Positions 52,640 to 60,122 of a stretch of DNA of 64,000 nt are shown one piece after another. The notes beneath the pieces are model-generated. The model ran no database searches. It was not told the origin of the DNA and saw only the letters and a list, made by a program, of their open reading frames with translations. The translations under genes and the position numbers were made by a program. How positions within the stretch are numbered: the stretch's first letter is position 1; each line of letters starts with the position of its first letter. This DNA comes from Shinella kummerowiae (GTDB lineage Bacteria > Pseudomonadota > Alphaproteobacteria > Rhizobiales > Rhizobiaceae): contig NZ_WUMK01000006.1 in the NCBI RefSeq assembly GCF_009827055.1, positions 401,438 through 465,437 of the forward strand. Reading direction: 5' to 3'.

Positions 52640-54316
52640 ATGACGGAAGACTGGCGGCTGATCGCCGCGCCGGTGAAGCATATTCTTGCCGACTACTGGC
52701 GTGCCTCGCGCGGCTTGCTCGCCCTGGTGGCGACGATCGTTTTCCTGTCCGCGATCGCCTCCGTGGCGGCCCCTTACCTCTTCTCGCGCCTCATCGATCA
52801 ATTGACCGCCGACCGTTTCGCCGAAACGCTGGCGACCGGCTTCATCGTCTATGCCCTCCTCATCGGCGCGGCAGCCGCACTTCAGCATATGGTGCAGTAC
52901 CTCTCCTACATGAGCGCGGAGAACCTGAGCTTCATTGCCGGCACCAGCCTGTTTGCCCGGCTGCTGAAGAAGCGCGCCGCGTTCTTCGTCGAGCACAACC
53001 CGGCCGAGATCGAAAGCGCCGGCCAACGTGGACAGGGCGCGCTGATGACGCTCGTGCAACTTGCGCTCATCGTCTTCATTCCCGGCACGACGCAGATCGC
53101 GCTGGCGCTCGGCATGCTGGGTGCGACGATCAATCTCGAGGTCGTGCTGATCGTGCTCGCCTATGGCTGCGGCTTCATCGCGCTGACCGCCGTCGCCAAC
53201 CACCGCACACGCCGCTTTCTCGACGCCGCCATCGCCGCCGGCCAGGAGAACGCCAAATTCGTTGGCAACGCCATGACCGCCATGGAGACGCTGCGCCATT
53301 TCGGCAGCCACGGCTGGATGCAGGCGCGGTTTGCCGAAAAGGCGGGTGAGGAGCGCGACAACTGGGCCGCCTTCTGCCGCCGCCGCATCGGCTATTCCTC
53401 GGTAATGGGTGCGGGGCTCGCCTTTCAGTTCGCCGTTACCTTCCTGCTCCTCCTGCCGCGCTACCGGGCCGGCGACCTCAGCGTCGGCGACGTCGTGCTG
53501 TTCAACACCTTGATCCTGCAATTGAACCAACCCTTTGAAATGATTGGCCATGCGCTGGACGACGTGGTGCGCGCCCGCGCCTCGCTGCTGCCGCTCGCGC
53601 GCATCTGGGCGGCTCCCGAAGAGCCGGACGGCGCGACCAGCGGCAGGTTCGCCCCCGCGGCGGGCCGGCTTGCCTTCGAGGGCGTCTCCTATGTCCACGA
53701 AAACGGCCGTGGCGTGAGCGATGTGAGCTTCACCGCCGCGCGCGGGCGCATCACCTATCTGGTCGGCGAAACCGGCTCCGGCAAATCGACGCTGCTGCGG
53801 CTGGCGCTGAAATCGAATGCGCCCGCTTGCGGCCGGATCAGCGTGGATGGCGTCGATCTCGACACCGTCTCGCAGCAGGACTGGTACGGCGCCGTCGGCA
53901 TCGTGCCGCAGGAGGCGGTGCTGCTCAACGACACGCTTGCCGTCAACATCGCGCTCGGCCGCGCGCTGGATCCCGAACGGTTGTGGCGGGCCGCCGAGAA
54001 GGCTGCGATCCGTCCCTTCATCGATGGGCTCCCGGAGGGGTTCGAGACGAAGGTGGGCGAACGCGGCATGAAGCTTTCGGGCGGGGAACGACAGCGCATC
54101 GCGATTGCCCGCGCGCTTTATGCCGATCCGCAATTCCTCTTCCTCGACGAGGCCAGTTCGGCGCTGGACGAAGCCACCGAGGCGGAAATCATGCAGCATA
54201 TTCGCGGCCTTGCCGGCGACGTGACGATCCTTGCCGTCACCCATCGTACCAGCGTCATCGCGCCCGCCGATCACGTCGTTCGCCTCGGGTCCGGCCGCGT
54301 CGAAAGCGATGCCTAG
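52640..54316 (+). CDS. ABC transporter with fused membrane and ATPase domains
   Basis: 558 aa from the ATG at 52640 (GGGAG upstream). A type I exporter membrane domain with six helices (residues 25-300) precedes an ATPase domain: Walker A GETGSGKST (about 378-386), signature LSGGERQR, Walker B FLFLDEASSALDEATE, then the switch His in AVTHRTSV. It resembles half-exporters for lipids, peptides or drugs, and would dimerise. The substrate is unknown. Confidence 0.92.
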   Translation: MTEDWRLIAAPVKHILADYWRASRGLLALVATIVFLSAIASVAAPYLFSRLIDQLTADRFAETLATGFIVYALLIGAAAALQHMVQYLSYMSAENLSFIAGTSLFARLLKKRAAFFVEHNPAEIESAGQRGQGALMTLVQLALIVFIPGTTQIALALGMLGATINLEVVLIVLAYGCGFIALTAVANHRTRRFLDAAIAAGQENAKFVGNAMTAMETLRHFGSHGWMQARFAEKAGEERDNWAAFCRRRIGYSSVMGAGLAFQFAVTFLLLLPRYRAGDLSVGDVVLFNTLILQLNQPFEMIGHALDDVVRARASLLPLARIWAAPEEPDGATSGRFAPAAGRLAFEGVSYVHENGRGVSDVSFTAARGRITYLVGETGSGKSTLLRLALKSNAPACGRISVDGVDLDTVSQQDWYGAVGIVPQEAVLLNDTLAVNIALGRALDPERLWRAAEKAAIRPFIDGLPEGFETKVGERGMKLSGGERQRIAIARALYADPQFLFLDEASSALDEATEAEIMQHIRGLAGDVTILAVTHRTSVIAPADHVVRLGSGRVESDA

Positions 54317-54356
54317 GCTGCGGCAAGTCTCGCAAAAGCTGCATGCCCTAAAAATT

Positions 54357-54376
54357 CCCTCAAAGTCATTTGAGGG
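54357..54376 (+). promoter_or_regulatory. Perfect hairpin covering the ribosome binding site
   Basis: CCCTCAAA (54357-54364), loop GTCA, TTTGAGGG (54369-54376). The right arm contains most of the Shine-Dalgarno GAGGGAG of the gene that starts at 54386. The stem is 8 bp long with mixed A:U and G:C pairs. It could be an RNA switch (for example temperature-dependent) or simply the terminator of the ABC gene, since CCTTTTC follows. Confidence 0.5.
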
Positions 54377-54385
54377 AGCCTTTTC

Positions 54386-54838
54386 ATGAAGATCGACGGC
54401 AGCATGCTTCCCACCTATACGCTCGGCAAACCGCGCCCGACGAGCGACGACAGCCTCTACAGCAGCGGTGGCGGCGGCAATTCGGGCGCCCGCAACATCC
54501 CCACCGTCGCGCCGACGAGCGGCATGCCCTCCGGCCTTGCCAATGCGCTGTGGATGACGAATGCGAAGCTGGAAAAGGCGCAGGAGGAAAGCGACAGCCT
54601 GCTTGCCGAATTCATGGAGCTTTCCAAGATGACGCCGGTCGAGCGCCTGCGCAAGGAACTGCTCGACGGTATGGGATTGGACGAGGAAAGCCTCGCCGCG
54701 CTGCCGCCGGAAGAACGCTCGGCCATCGAGGAAGAGATCCGCCGCGCCATCAAGGAGCAGCTCGGCGTCGACCAGACACAGCAGGCAGGCACGGCGGAAG
54801 GGCAAACCGTCGCCGGCACGACGGAGGCGGAGGCGTAA
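54386..54838 (+). CDS. Conserved hypothetical protein
   Basis: 150 aa. The N-terminal part is low-complexity with SSGGGGNSG at about residues 26-34. A central helical region 'ALWMTNAKLEKAQEESDSLLAEFMELSKMTPVERLRKELLDGMGLDEESLAALPPEERSAIEEEIRRAIKEQ' (about 54-124) resembles rhizobial small coiled-coil proteins. No signal, no membrane segment. I do not recognise a family. A ribosome-binding-site hairpin lies directly upstream. Confidence 0.7.
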   Translation: MKIDGSMLPTYTLGKPRPTSDDSLYSSGGGGNSGARNIPTVAPTSGMPSGLANALWMTNAKLEKAQEESDSLLAEFMELSKMTPVERLRKELLDGMGLDEESLAALPPEERSAIEEEIRRAIKEQLGVDQTQQAGTAEGQTVAGTTEAEA

Positions 54839-54900
54839 CGGCCTTCGCTTCCATCGCTCTTTCCTTCTGAGACAGCGCAACCTCCTGTGGACTTTGAAGG

Positions 54901-55040
54901 GTGCCTCCTGCCCCTTCTCCGCAGCCGGGGGGATGGCCGCGGCAGAGGGACGAGGGGCGCGCAGACGGTCAGCGTCGAGCAATCCCCCTCATCCGGCCCT
55001 TCGGGCCACCTTCTCCCCGTGGGGGAGAAGGGGAAAGCGG
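54901..55040. repeat. RIME-like palindromic repeat pair
   Basis: CCCCCTCATCCGGCCCTTCG (54984-55003), continuing CCACCTTCTCCCCG and GGGGGAGAAGG, is the same unit as at 40286. A degenerate inverted partner (GCCCCTTCTCCGCAGCCGGG and GGACGAGGGGCG) occupies 54909-54960. It fills the space between the hypothetical gene and the attenuator region. Confidence 0.75.
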
Positions 55041-55088
55041 CGGCGGTGTGCCATGGCAATCACCCTCCCCTTCGAGCAAAAAACCCGA

Positions 55089-55122
55089 TTGACAAACGTC
55101 GCGATTTCGAGAATATCGCGAC
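55089..55122 (+). promoter_or_regulatory. Promoter with perfect operator upstream of leader and acetyltransferase
   Basis: -35 TTGACA at 55089-55094 is a perfect consensus; a -10-like GAATAT (55111-55116) or AATATC (55112-55117) follows after 16-17 bp. Overlapping it is the inverted repeat GTCGCGAT (55098-55105) and ATCGCGAC (55115-55122) with a 9-bp spacer, placed like a repressor operator. The predicted transcript would begin only a few bases before the leader ATG at 55124. Confidence 0.6.
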
Positions 55123-55123
55123 C

Positions 55124-55174
55124 ATGATCAAGAGCACGCACATCGCCGCAACGTATTTTTGGCTGTTCCGATAG
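55124..55174 (+). CDS. 16-aa leader peptide of the attenuator
   Basis: ATG to TAG encodes MIKSTHIAATYFWLFR. Codons 7-9 contain attenuator block 1 (GCCGC at 55145-55149). The aromatic/bulky stretch Tyr11-Phe12-Trp13-Leu14-Phe15-Arg16 is a good candidate for ribosome stalling; a ribosome paused there covers block 1 but leaves block 2 (55177) free. Translation starts very near the predicted 5' end, so it may be leaderless. Confidence 0.55.
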   Translation: MIKSTHIAATYFWLFR

Positions 55175-55228
55175 GAGCGGCTGTTTGATCATGTCAACAA
55201 GCCGCCATCAGGCGGCTTTGTTGTTTTA
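55145..55228 (+). promoter_or_regulatory. Four-block transcription attenuator
   Basis: Block 1 GCCGC (55145-55149) can pair with block 2 GCGGC (55177-55181); block 2 GCGGCT (55177-55182) with block 3 AGCCGC (55200-55205), extended by GTT/AAC with one bulge; block 3 CAACAAGCCGCC (55195-55206) with block 4 GGCGGC(T)TTGTTG (55211-55223). The 3:4 stem, loop ATCA, followed by TTTTAG, is a rho-independent terminator. These are the three exclusive folds of trp-type attenuation. The acetyltransferase starts 36 bp further on. Confidence 0.6.
55195..55228 (+). terminator. Attenuator terminator hairpin (blocks 3:4)
   Basis: 12 pairs with one bulged T and a 4-nt loop, then GTTTTAG. A 12-codon frame (ATG at 55191, MSTSRHQAALLF) runs through it; its spacing from AGGAG is poor, so it is probably not translated. 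Confidence 0.7.
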
Positions 55229-55263
55229 GGGCACCTGATGGCAGAAAATCCAAGGAGCCCGAA

Positions 55264-55764
55264 ATGCACAATACCGTCATCAAGCTTGAACCGCCGGCTC
55301 TCGATCGCCCGCCGATGCTGACCATCCGCGCCGCGCGTCCGGGCGACCTGCAGCAGATCCTCGACATGATCGCGCTGCTGGCCGAATGCCATGGCGACAC
55401 CGCGAAAATCGCCGCCGTCGATCTCGACCGCGACCTGTTCGGCGCCAACCCCTGGATCACCGCGCTCGTTGCCGAAGCCAACGGCCGGCTGATCGGCTAC
55501 GCCCTGCTCGTGCCGACCTACCGGGCAACGGAAGGCCTGCGCGGCATGGACCTGCACCACCTGTTCGTGCGCGCCGACCACCGCGCCCACGGCATCGGCC
55601 GCCACCTCGTTTCCCGCGCCCGTGAACATGCCCGCATCGCCGGCTGCGGCTACCTGACCGTCAGCGCGGCAACCGGCAATTTCGGCGCCCACCGCTTCTA
55701 CGAACAGATGAATTTCCGCGCTGGTCCGGTCACCGGCATGCGCTATGTCAACGCCCTGGGCTGA
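55264..55764 (+). CDS. GNAT N-acetyltransferase (diamine acetyltransferase-like)
   Basis: 166 aa; AAGGAG lies 7 bp upstream of the ATG. 'LTIRAARPGDLQQILDMIALLAECHGD' opens the fold; 'GYALLVPTYRATEGLRGMDLHHLFVRADHRAHGIGRHLVSRAREHARIAGCGYLTVSAATGNFGAHRFYEQMNF' has the acetyl-CoA loop (R-A-H-G-I-G-R) and the N-x-x-A-x-x-F-Y ending typical of spermidine/diamine acetyltransferase-like GNATs. The substrate is unknown. It is preceded by an attenuator and followed after 26 bp by a DJ-1/PfpI gene, so both form an operon. Confidence 0.88.
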   Translation: MHNTVIKLEPPALDRPPMLTIRAARPGDLQQILDMIALLAECHGDTAKIAAVDLDRDLFGANPWITALVAEANGRLIGYALLVPTYRATEGLRGMDLHHLFVRADHRAHGIGRHLVSRAREHARIAGCGYLTVSAATGNFGAHRFYEQMNFRAGPVTGMRYVNALG

Positions 55765-55790
55765 GCACCAAAGCGCGAGAGGACACCGAC

Positions 55791-56375
55791 ATGACGAAGC
55801 GACTGGCCATCGTGCTCACCGAGGGGTACGCCGACTGGGAATGCGGGCTGCTGATGGCGACCGCGCGCCACGAATGCGGCGCGCAGACCGTGGTGCTGAC
55901 ACCGGGCGGCAAGGACGTCACCTCGCTCGGCGGCGTCTCCATCAGGTCCGCCGGCAAGGCGGAGGATGCCGCTCCCGCCGATTACGACGTGCTGGTGCTC
56001 TGCGGCGGCACGATCTGGCAATCCGATGACGTGCCCGACCTTTCGGCTCCGGTCGGGCGCTTCATCGCGGCCGGCAAACCGGTCGCCGGCATCTGCGACG
56101 CCACGCTGGCGCTCGGCCGCCTCGGCCTGCTCGATACCCGCGCCCATACCGGCAACTATGCCAGCCAGCTCCGCGAGGTCGTACCCACCTATCGCGGCGC
56201 CCCCCTCTACCGCGACCAGCCGCACGCCGTCAGCGACCAGGGCGTGATCACCGCGTCAGGTGCGGCACCGGTGTCGTTTGCGCGGGAAATATTGGAAGCG
56301 ATCGGGTTGGGTTCAGCGGAGCTTTTCGATTATCTCGGCCTATATGGTGACGAGCATCGCAAAGTGGGTGGTTGA
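55791..56375 (+). CDS. DJ-1/PfpI family glutamine amidotransferase-like protein
   Basis: 194 aa. 'LAIVLTEGYADWECGLLMATARHECGAQTVVLTPGGKDVTSLGGV' and 'DYDVLVLCGGTIWQSDDVPDLSAPVGRFIAAGKPVAGICDATLALGRLGLLD' contain the nucleophile-elbow Cys (AGICDAT) of the DJ-1/PfpI superfamily with an acidic residue Glu (TEGYADWE) nearby. Members act as chaperones, glyoxalases or proteases. It is co-transcribed with the acetyltransferase. Confidence 0.92.
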   Translation: MTKRLAIVLTEGYADWECGLLMATARHECGAQTVVLTPGGKDVTSLGGVSIRSAGKAEDAAPADYDVLVLCGGTIWQSDDVPDLSAPVGRFIAAGKPVAGICDATLALGRLGLLDTRAHTGNYASQLREVVPTYRGAPLYRDQPHAVSDQGVITASGAAPVSFAREILEAIGLGSAELFDYLGLYGDEHRKVGG

Positions 56376-56454
56376 GGACAGCGCAAGCGACGGGTCTAGC
56401 GTACAAATGGTCCGCTCGCGCCAAAAGTGGCCATGACGCGGGGAGAAACGGTCG

Positions 56455-57351
56455 TCACGCCTGGCCCGCAACGAGTTTCACCAGATCGATGAAGGCGCGC
56501 ATGCCGGCCGACAGATTCCGGCGGCTGGGATAGTAGAGACACATGCCGTCGAAATCTTGCAGCCAATCCTCAAGACTGGCGATGAGCCTGCCCTCGGCAA
56601 TGTGGTCGCGGACATCCTGCTTGAAGGCGTAAGCGACACCGATGCCCTCCAGCGCGGCCTGCACCATGAGGCGCGGCTCGTTGAGCGACAGCCGCCCGGG
56701 CACGTCGAGAACGATCTCTTCACCGCGTCGATCGAATTCCCAACGCAGGAGCTTGCCGCTTGGCATGCGATAGCGGATGCAATCATGGGAAAACAGGTCA
56801 GCTGGCACCTTCGGCAAACTACGCTCAGCGAAGTAAGCTGGCGAGGCGACCACGGCAAAACCCATTCGCTGTCCGAATGGCACCGCGACCATGTCCTGCG
56901 GCACAGCCTCGCGCAGCCTGACACCGAGGTCGAAACCCTCCTCGACGATATCGACCATACGGCCATCTGCGATGAGATCGACGCTCATGTCCGGATATCG
57001 GCTCAGGAAGCTGGCAATGTAGGGCGAGAGCAGCGTCCGGGCAGCGCCTTCGCTGGCATTGATGCGCAAGGTGCCGCTCGGAGTGTCACGCATTGCGTCG
57101 ACCTCATCGAGGGCATCGGAGAGTGCACGCATGACCGGGCGCAATCGGGCCAACAGGCTCTCTCCGGCCTGCGACAGCGCAACGCTGCGCGTGGTGCGAT
57201 TGAGTAGCCGCACACCGAGCTTTTCTTCCAGGACCCGCATCGTGTGACTGATGCCCGACGGCGTCATATCAAGTTCAACCGCCGCCTTGCGGAAGCTCAG
57301 ATGCGCCGCAACGGCCATGAAGACATTGAGTTCGCTGACATTGGCGCGCAT
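56455..57351 (-). CDS. LysR family transcriptional regulator
   Basis: 298 aa. The winged helix-turn-helix 'LNVFMAVAAHLSFRKAAVELDMTPSGISHTMRVLEEKLGVRLLNRTTRSVALSQAGESLLARL' fills residues 8-70; the effector domain follows with 'GTLRINASEGAARTLLSPYIASFLSRYPDMSVDLI'. It is of the AaeR/CrgA-like group. It is transcribed away from an SDR gene, with an operator-like inverted repeat between them, so it most likely controls that gene and itself. Confidence 0.94.
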   Translation of the reverse strand: MRANVSELNVFMAVAAHLSFRKAAVELDMTPSGISHTMRVLEEKLGVRLLNRTTRSVALSQAGESLLARLRPVMRALSDALDEVDAMRDTPSGTLRINASEGAARTLLSPYIASFLSRYPDMSVDLIADGRMVDIVEEGFDLGVRLREAVPQDMVAVPFGQRMGFAVVASPAYFAERSLPKVPADLFSHDCIRYRMPSGKLLRWEFDRRGEEIVLDVPGRLSLNEPRLMVQAALEGIGVAYAFKQDVRDHIAEGRLIASLEDWLQDFDGMCLYYPSRRNLSAGMRAFIDLVKLVAGQA

Positions 57352-57369
57352 TGCTGAATTTTTCTCATC

Positions 57370-57398
57370 GATACATCAAGTTTTGTGCAGATTGTATC
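57370..57398. promoter_or_regulatory. Candidate LysR operator between divergent genes
   Basis: GATACA (57370-57375) and TGTATC (57393-57398) form an inverted repeat with 17-bp spacing in the 99-bp intergenic region, close to the lysR start. The dyad pattern and location fit a LysR regulator site. No further support is visible. Confidence 0.5.
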
Positions 57399-57450
57399 AA
57401 CTCTTTATCGAGCGCAAGTATGGAGCAGTCATCAACCAAAGGAGAGTATG

Positions 57451-58281
57451 ATGCGCACTTGGTTCATTACAGGCGCTTCGAGAGGTCTTGGTTTCCGCAT
57501 CGCCGAAGCCGCGCTTGCCGCCGGCGATACCGTGGTTGCCACTGCCCGCAAAGCCGAGGACGTGCTCGCAGCGCTGGGGCAAAGCGAGCGTCTCTTGGCC
57601 CTGCCGCTCGATGTCACGGATGAAGCCCAGGCCCAACAGGCAACCGACGCTGCGATCGCCCGCTTCGGGCAGATAGACATCCTCGTCAACAATGCCGGGT
57701 ATGGGCTGCTCGGTTCGGTCGAAGAGGCTTCGGCCCAGGAAATCGAGGCCATCTATCGGGTCAACGTGTTTGGCCTCATGGCCGTGACCCGTGCGGTGCT
57801 GCCCAGCATGCGCCGGAACAGGTCGGGCCATATCCTCAACCTGTCCTCGGTCGGCGGCTTTGCATCTGGTCCCGGCTTTGGCGTCTATTGTTCGACCAAG
57901 TTCGCTGTCGAGGGTCTCAGCGAAGCGCTGGCGGCGGAACTCGCCCCGCTCGGCATCAAACTGACGATCGTCGAACCGGGCTATTTCCGCACCGACTTTC
58001 TCGAAGCCCGTTCACTCGTCGTAAGCCCCACTCGGATCGCCGACTACGACGCAACATCGGGAGTGGTGCGCGAGGCCGCCAAGACAATAAGCACGAACCA
58101 GCCCGGCGACCCCACCAAACTGGGAACCGCTGTCATCGCCCTAGTCAACACATCCAACCCGCCGCTTCGGCTTGCTCTGGGCAGCGATACTTTCAAAGTG
58201 GTCGGTGACAAACTGACCTATGTCCGCGGCGAACTGGACGCTTGGGAGCAATTGTCCAAGAGTACGGACTTTACCAGCTAG
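57451..58281 (+). CDS. SDR family short-chain dehydrogenase/reductase
   Basis: 276 aa from the second of two adjacent ATGs (57451), which has the better distance from AAGGAGAG (57448 is possible). NAD(P) motif TGASRGLG at residues 7-14, 'NNAGYG' at about 81, catalytic Tyr-Lys in 'YCSTK' at about 149-153. Classical cytosolic oxidoreductase; the C-terminal region resembles the YbbO-like group. Divergent from a LysR regulator. A perfect hairpin follows. Confidence 0.93.
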   Translation: MRTWFITGASRGLGFRIAEAALAAGDTVVATARKAEDVLAALGQSERLLALPLDVTDEAQAQQATDAAIARFGQIDILVNNAGYGLLGSVEEASAQEIEAIYRVNVFGLMAVTRAVLPSMRRNRSGHILNLSSVGGFASGPGFGVYCSTKFAVEGLSEALAAELAPLGIKLTIVEPGYFRTDFLEARSLVVSPTRIADYDATSGVVREAAKTISTNQPGDPTKLGTAVIALVNTSNPPLRLALGSDTFKVVGDKLTYVRGELDAWEQLSKSTDFTS

Positions 58282-58302
58282 CGGCCGACCAACGACCGGG
58301 CA

Positions 58303-58329
58303 CCACCGATCGGCAATTCCGATCGGTGG
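58303..58329 (+). terminator. Hairpin terminator after the SDR gene
   Basis: CCACCGATCGG (58303-58313), loop CAATT, CCGATCGGTGG (58319-58329): a perfect 11-bp stem 21 bp after the stop. No U tract on the plus side. Confidence 0.55.
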
Positions 58330-58440
58330 ACGCCTTAAATTGCACGCGATGTCGATTGGCAGCGTTGTGCCGATAGCGTAATCCTCCGGGTCACCCGCCC
58401 CAGGAAGATACGCGGTTCATCGGAGACCGTGCTTATCCCC

Positions 58441-59349
58441 TCACCGCGCCGGCACCGCCTTCAGATAGGCGGCGATCGCCTCGCGGTCTTCCTTGGGCAG
58501 CCGGGCCATGTTCTTCTGCACCGAGACCATGGCGCCGCCGACGCTGTCGAAGTCGGGGGTGAAGCCGGTTTCGAGGTAGCTGACGATGTCGCCGGCGCTC
58601 CAGCTGCCGAAACCGCCTTCGGCGGGCGTGATGTTGGGCACGCGGCCTTCGCCTTCCGGGTTTGGGCCACCGGCCAGCCATTGATCCGTCTTCAGGCCGC
58701 CGAGCATGTCGCGCGGCGTGTGGCATTCGCCGCAATGGCCCGGGCCTTCGACGAGGTACTGGCCGCGCTTGACCGTCTCCTCGGCGCTCGCCAACTCCAC
58801 GCGTGGCGCGTCGTTGAGATAGAGGAACTTCCAGCCACCCAGCGCCAGGCGGATGTTGAACGGGAACGGCAATTCATGTTCCGGCGCGACATTCGTGCTC
58901 TTCGGCAGGGTCTTCAGGTAGCCGTAGAGATCGGTCACGTCCTTCACCGTCATGCGTGCATAGGAGGCGTAGGGGAAGGACGGGTAGAGATGCTCGCCAT
59001 CGCGGCCGGTGCCACGGGTCATCGCGTCACCGAATTCCGCCAGCGTCCAGGCGCCGATACCGGCGGTCTCGTCGGGAGAAATGTTGGGGGCGTGGAAGGT
59101 GCCGAACGGGCTCTTCAGCGCGAGGCCGCCGGCAAGCACCAGCTTCTGTTCATCCGCAGCACCCGGGGCCGCATGACAGCTGACGCAGCCGCCCGCGTAG
59201 AAAATGCGCTCGCCATTGGCGAGGTCCGGTTCGCCCGCCGATGCCCATGTTTCCGCCGGCACCCTTTCCGGCGCGGTGATGAAGACAAAGCCGCCCGCGC
59301 CAATCGCGCCCAGCACGACGAGGCCGCCGAGGAGTTTCTTGAGTGCCAT
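58441..59349 (-). CDS. Diheme c-type cytochrome
   Basis: 302 aa from the ATG at 59349 (GAGGGAA upstream). An N-terminal anchor or signal (residues about 5-25) is followed by two CxxCH heme sites, CVSCH (about residue 56) and CGECH (about 207), with axial Met candidates in 'YARMTVKDV' and 'AMVSVQKNMARL'. The two-domain layout is that of the cytochrome subunits of periplasmic alcohol/sugar dehydrogenases and of related electron carriers; 'HAPNISPDETAGIGAWT' is typical. It precedes a cytochrome c' gene on the same strand... the two appear co-transcribed, with the cytochrome c' first. Confidence 0.9.
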   Translation of the reverse strand: MALKKLLGGLVVLGAIGAGGFVFITAPERVPAETWASAGEPDLANGERIFYAGGCVSCHAAPGAADEQKLVLAGGLALKSPFGTFHAPNISPDETAGIGAWTLAEFGDAMTRGTGRDGEHLYPSFPYASYARMTVKDVTDLYGYLKTLPKSTNVAPEHELPFPFNIRLALGGWKFLYLNDAPRVELASAEETVKRGQYLVEGPGHCGECHTPRDMLGGLKTDQWLAGGPNPEGEGRVPNITPAEGGFGSWSAGDIVSYLETGFTPDFDSVGGAMVSVQKNMARLPKEDREAIAAYLKAVPAR

Positions 59350-59463
59350 GAAAATTCCCTCTCGCCAGCCGCGACGGTGTTTCAGCGGCATCGGACGCAA
59401 AACCATCGCCCCGGCAGTCCGGCCGGGACGATGGCGTTTATTCGAGTGGAGCCGGCCTACCGC

Positions 59464-59907
59464 TTACTTCTTGACGCGGTAGACCTCATGACAGCCGGCG
59501 CAATTGGGGCCGATCACGCCGAGGGCGGCGCCGACGGCCGCCTGATCTGCCGGCAGGGTGGCCAGAACGGTATCCGCATCGGTGCCAAACTTGGCAGCCT
59601 TCGCCTTGAAGTCGTCCATCGTTTCCCAGATCTTCGGGCTCGCCTCGGTTTCATGACCCGTCTCGGAACCGGCCGGGAACTGGTCCGGGAAGGCCTTTGC
59701 GACCTCGCTCATCGTCGTCAGCGATGCCTTGACGATCTCCGCATCGTAGGGCTTTTCGCCCTTGGCGATGCCGGCAAGCGCGCCCATGGCGCCACCGACC
59801 TTCTTCATCATGTCCTGACGGACAACCTGCGGCTCATCCGCCGCAACAACGGCGCCGGCGCCAAGGGCCGCAAGCGCGACCGCGGCCGCCAAAATCCTCA
59901 ACTTCAT
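59464..59907 (-). CDS. Class II cytochrome c (c'/c556 type)
   Basis: 147 aa from the ATG at 59907, with GGGAG upstream. Signal peptide 1-22. A four-helix mature domain with a C-terminal heme site CAGCH (residues 138-142), as in cytochrome c' and c556. An N-terminal Met in 'VRQDMMKKVGGAMGALAGI' is the likely sixth ligand, so it may be six-coordinate. It is a periplasmic electron carrier or NO-binding protein, 114 bp before the diheme cytochrome gene. Confidence 0.92.
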   Translation of the reverse strand: MKLRILAAAVALAALGAGAVVAADEPQVVRQDMMKKVGGAMGALAGIAKGEKPYDAEIVKASLTTMSEVAKAFPDQFPAGSETGHETEASPKIWETMDDFKAKAAKFGTDADTVLATLPADQAAVGAALGVIGPNCAGCHEVYRVKK

Positions 59908-60122
59908 CGAGTTCTCCCGATTGCTGGCGGCCGGTCTTCGCCGCGCCGCCGGTTTACGATGCGGGTGCATGATTGCATTTTGAACGATTCCAGACAGTAA
60001 ATTCTTTTTGATGTTGGCGATCCGGCAATGACACACGCTGAGCGTGTCCTTCACCCTTTCTTGACGCTTTCGGCGCAGAACTTGGATGCCCACTTGGGCA
60101 AACGAAGACCGGGCCGGCGACC

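Noticed and set aside
50519..54982. 1487-codon open frame on the minus strand
   Set aside because: It runs antisense to gcd and the ABC transporter gene, whose protein motifs are intact. It has arginine/histidine/glycine-rich composition typical of GC-rich shadow frames and no domain.
55191..55229. 12-codon frame MSTSRHQAALLF overlapping the attenuator terminator
   Set aside because: The spacing to AGGAG (13 nt) is poor and the sequence is fully explained by the hairpin; not called as a gene.
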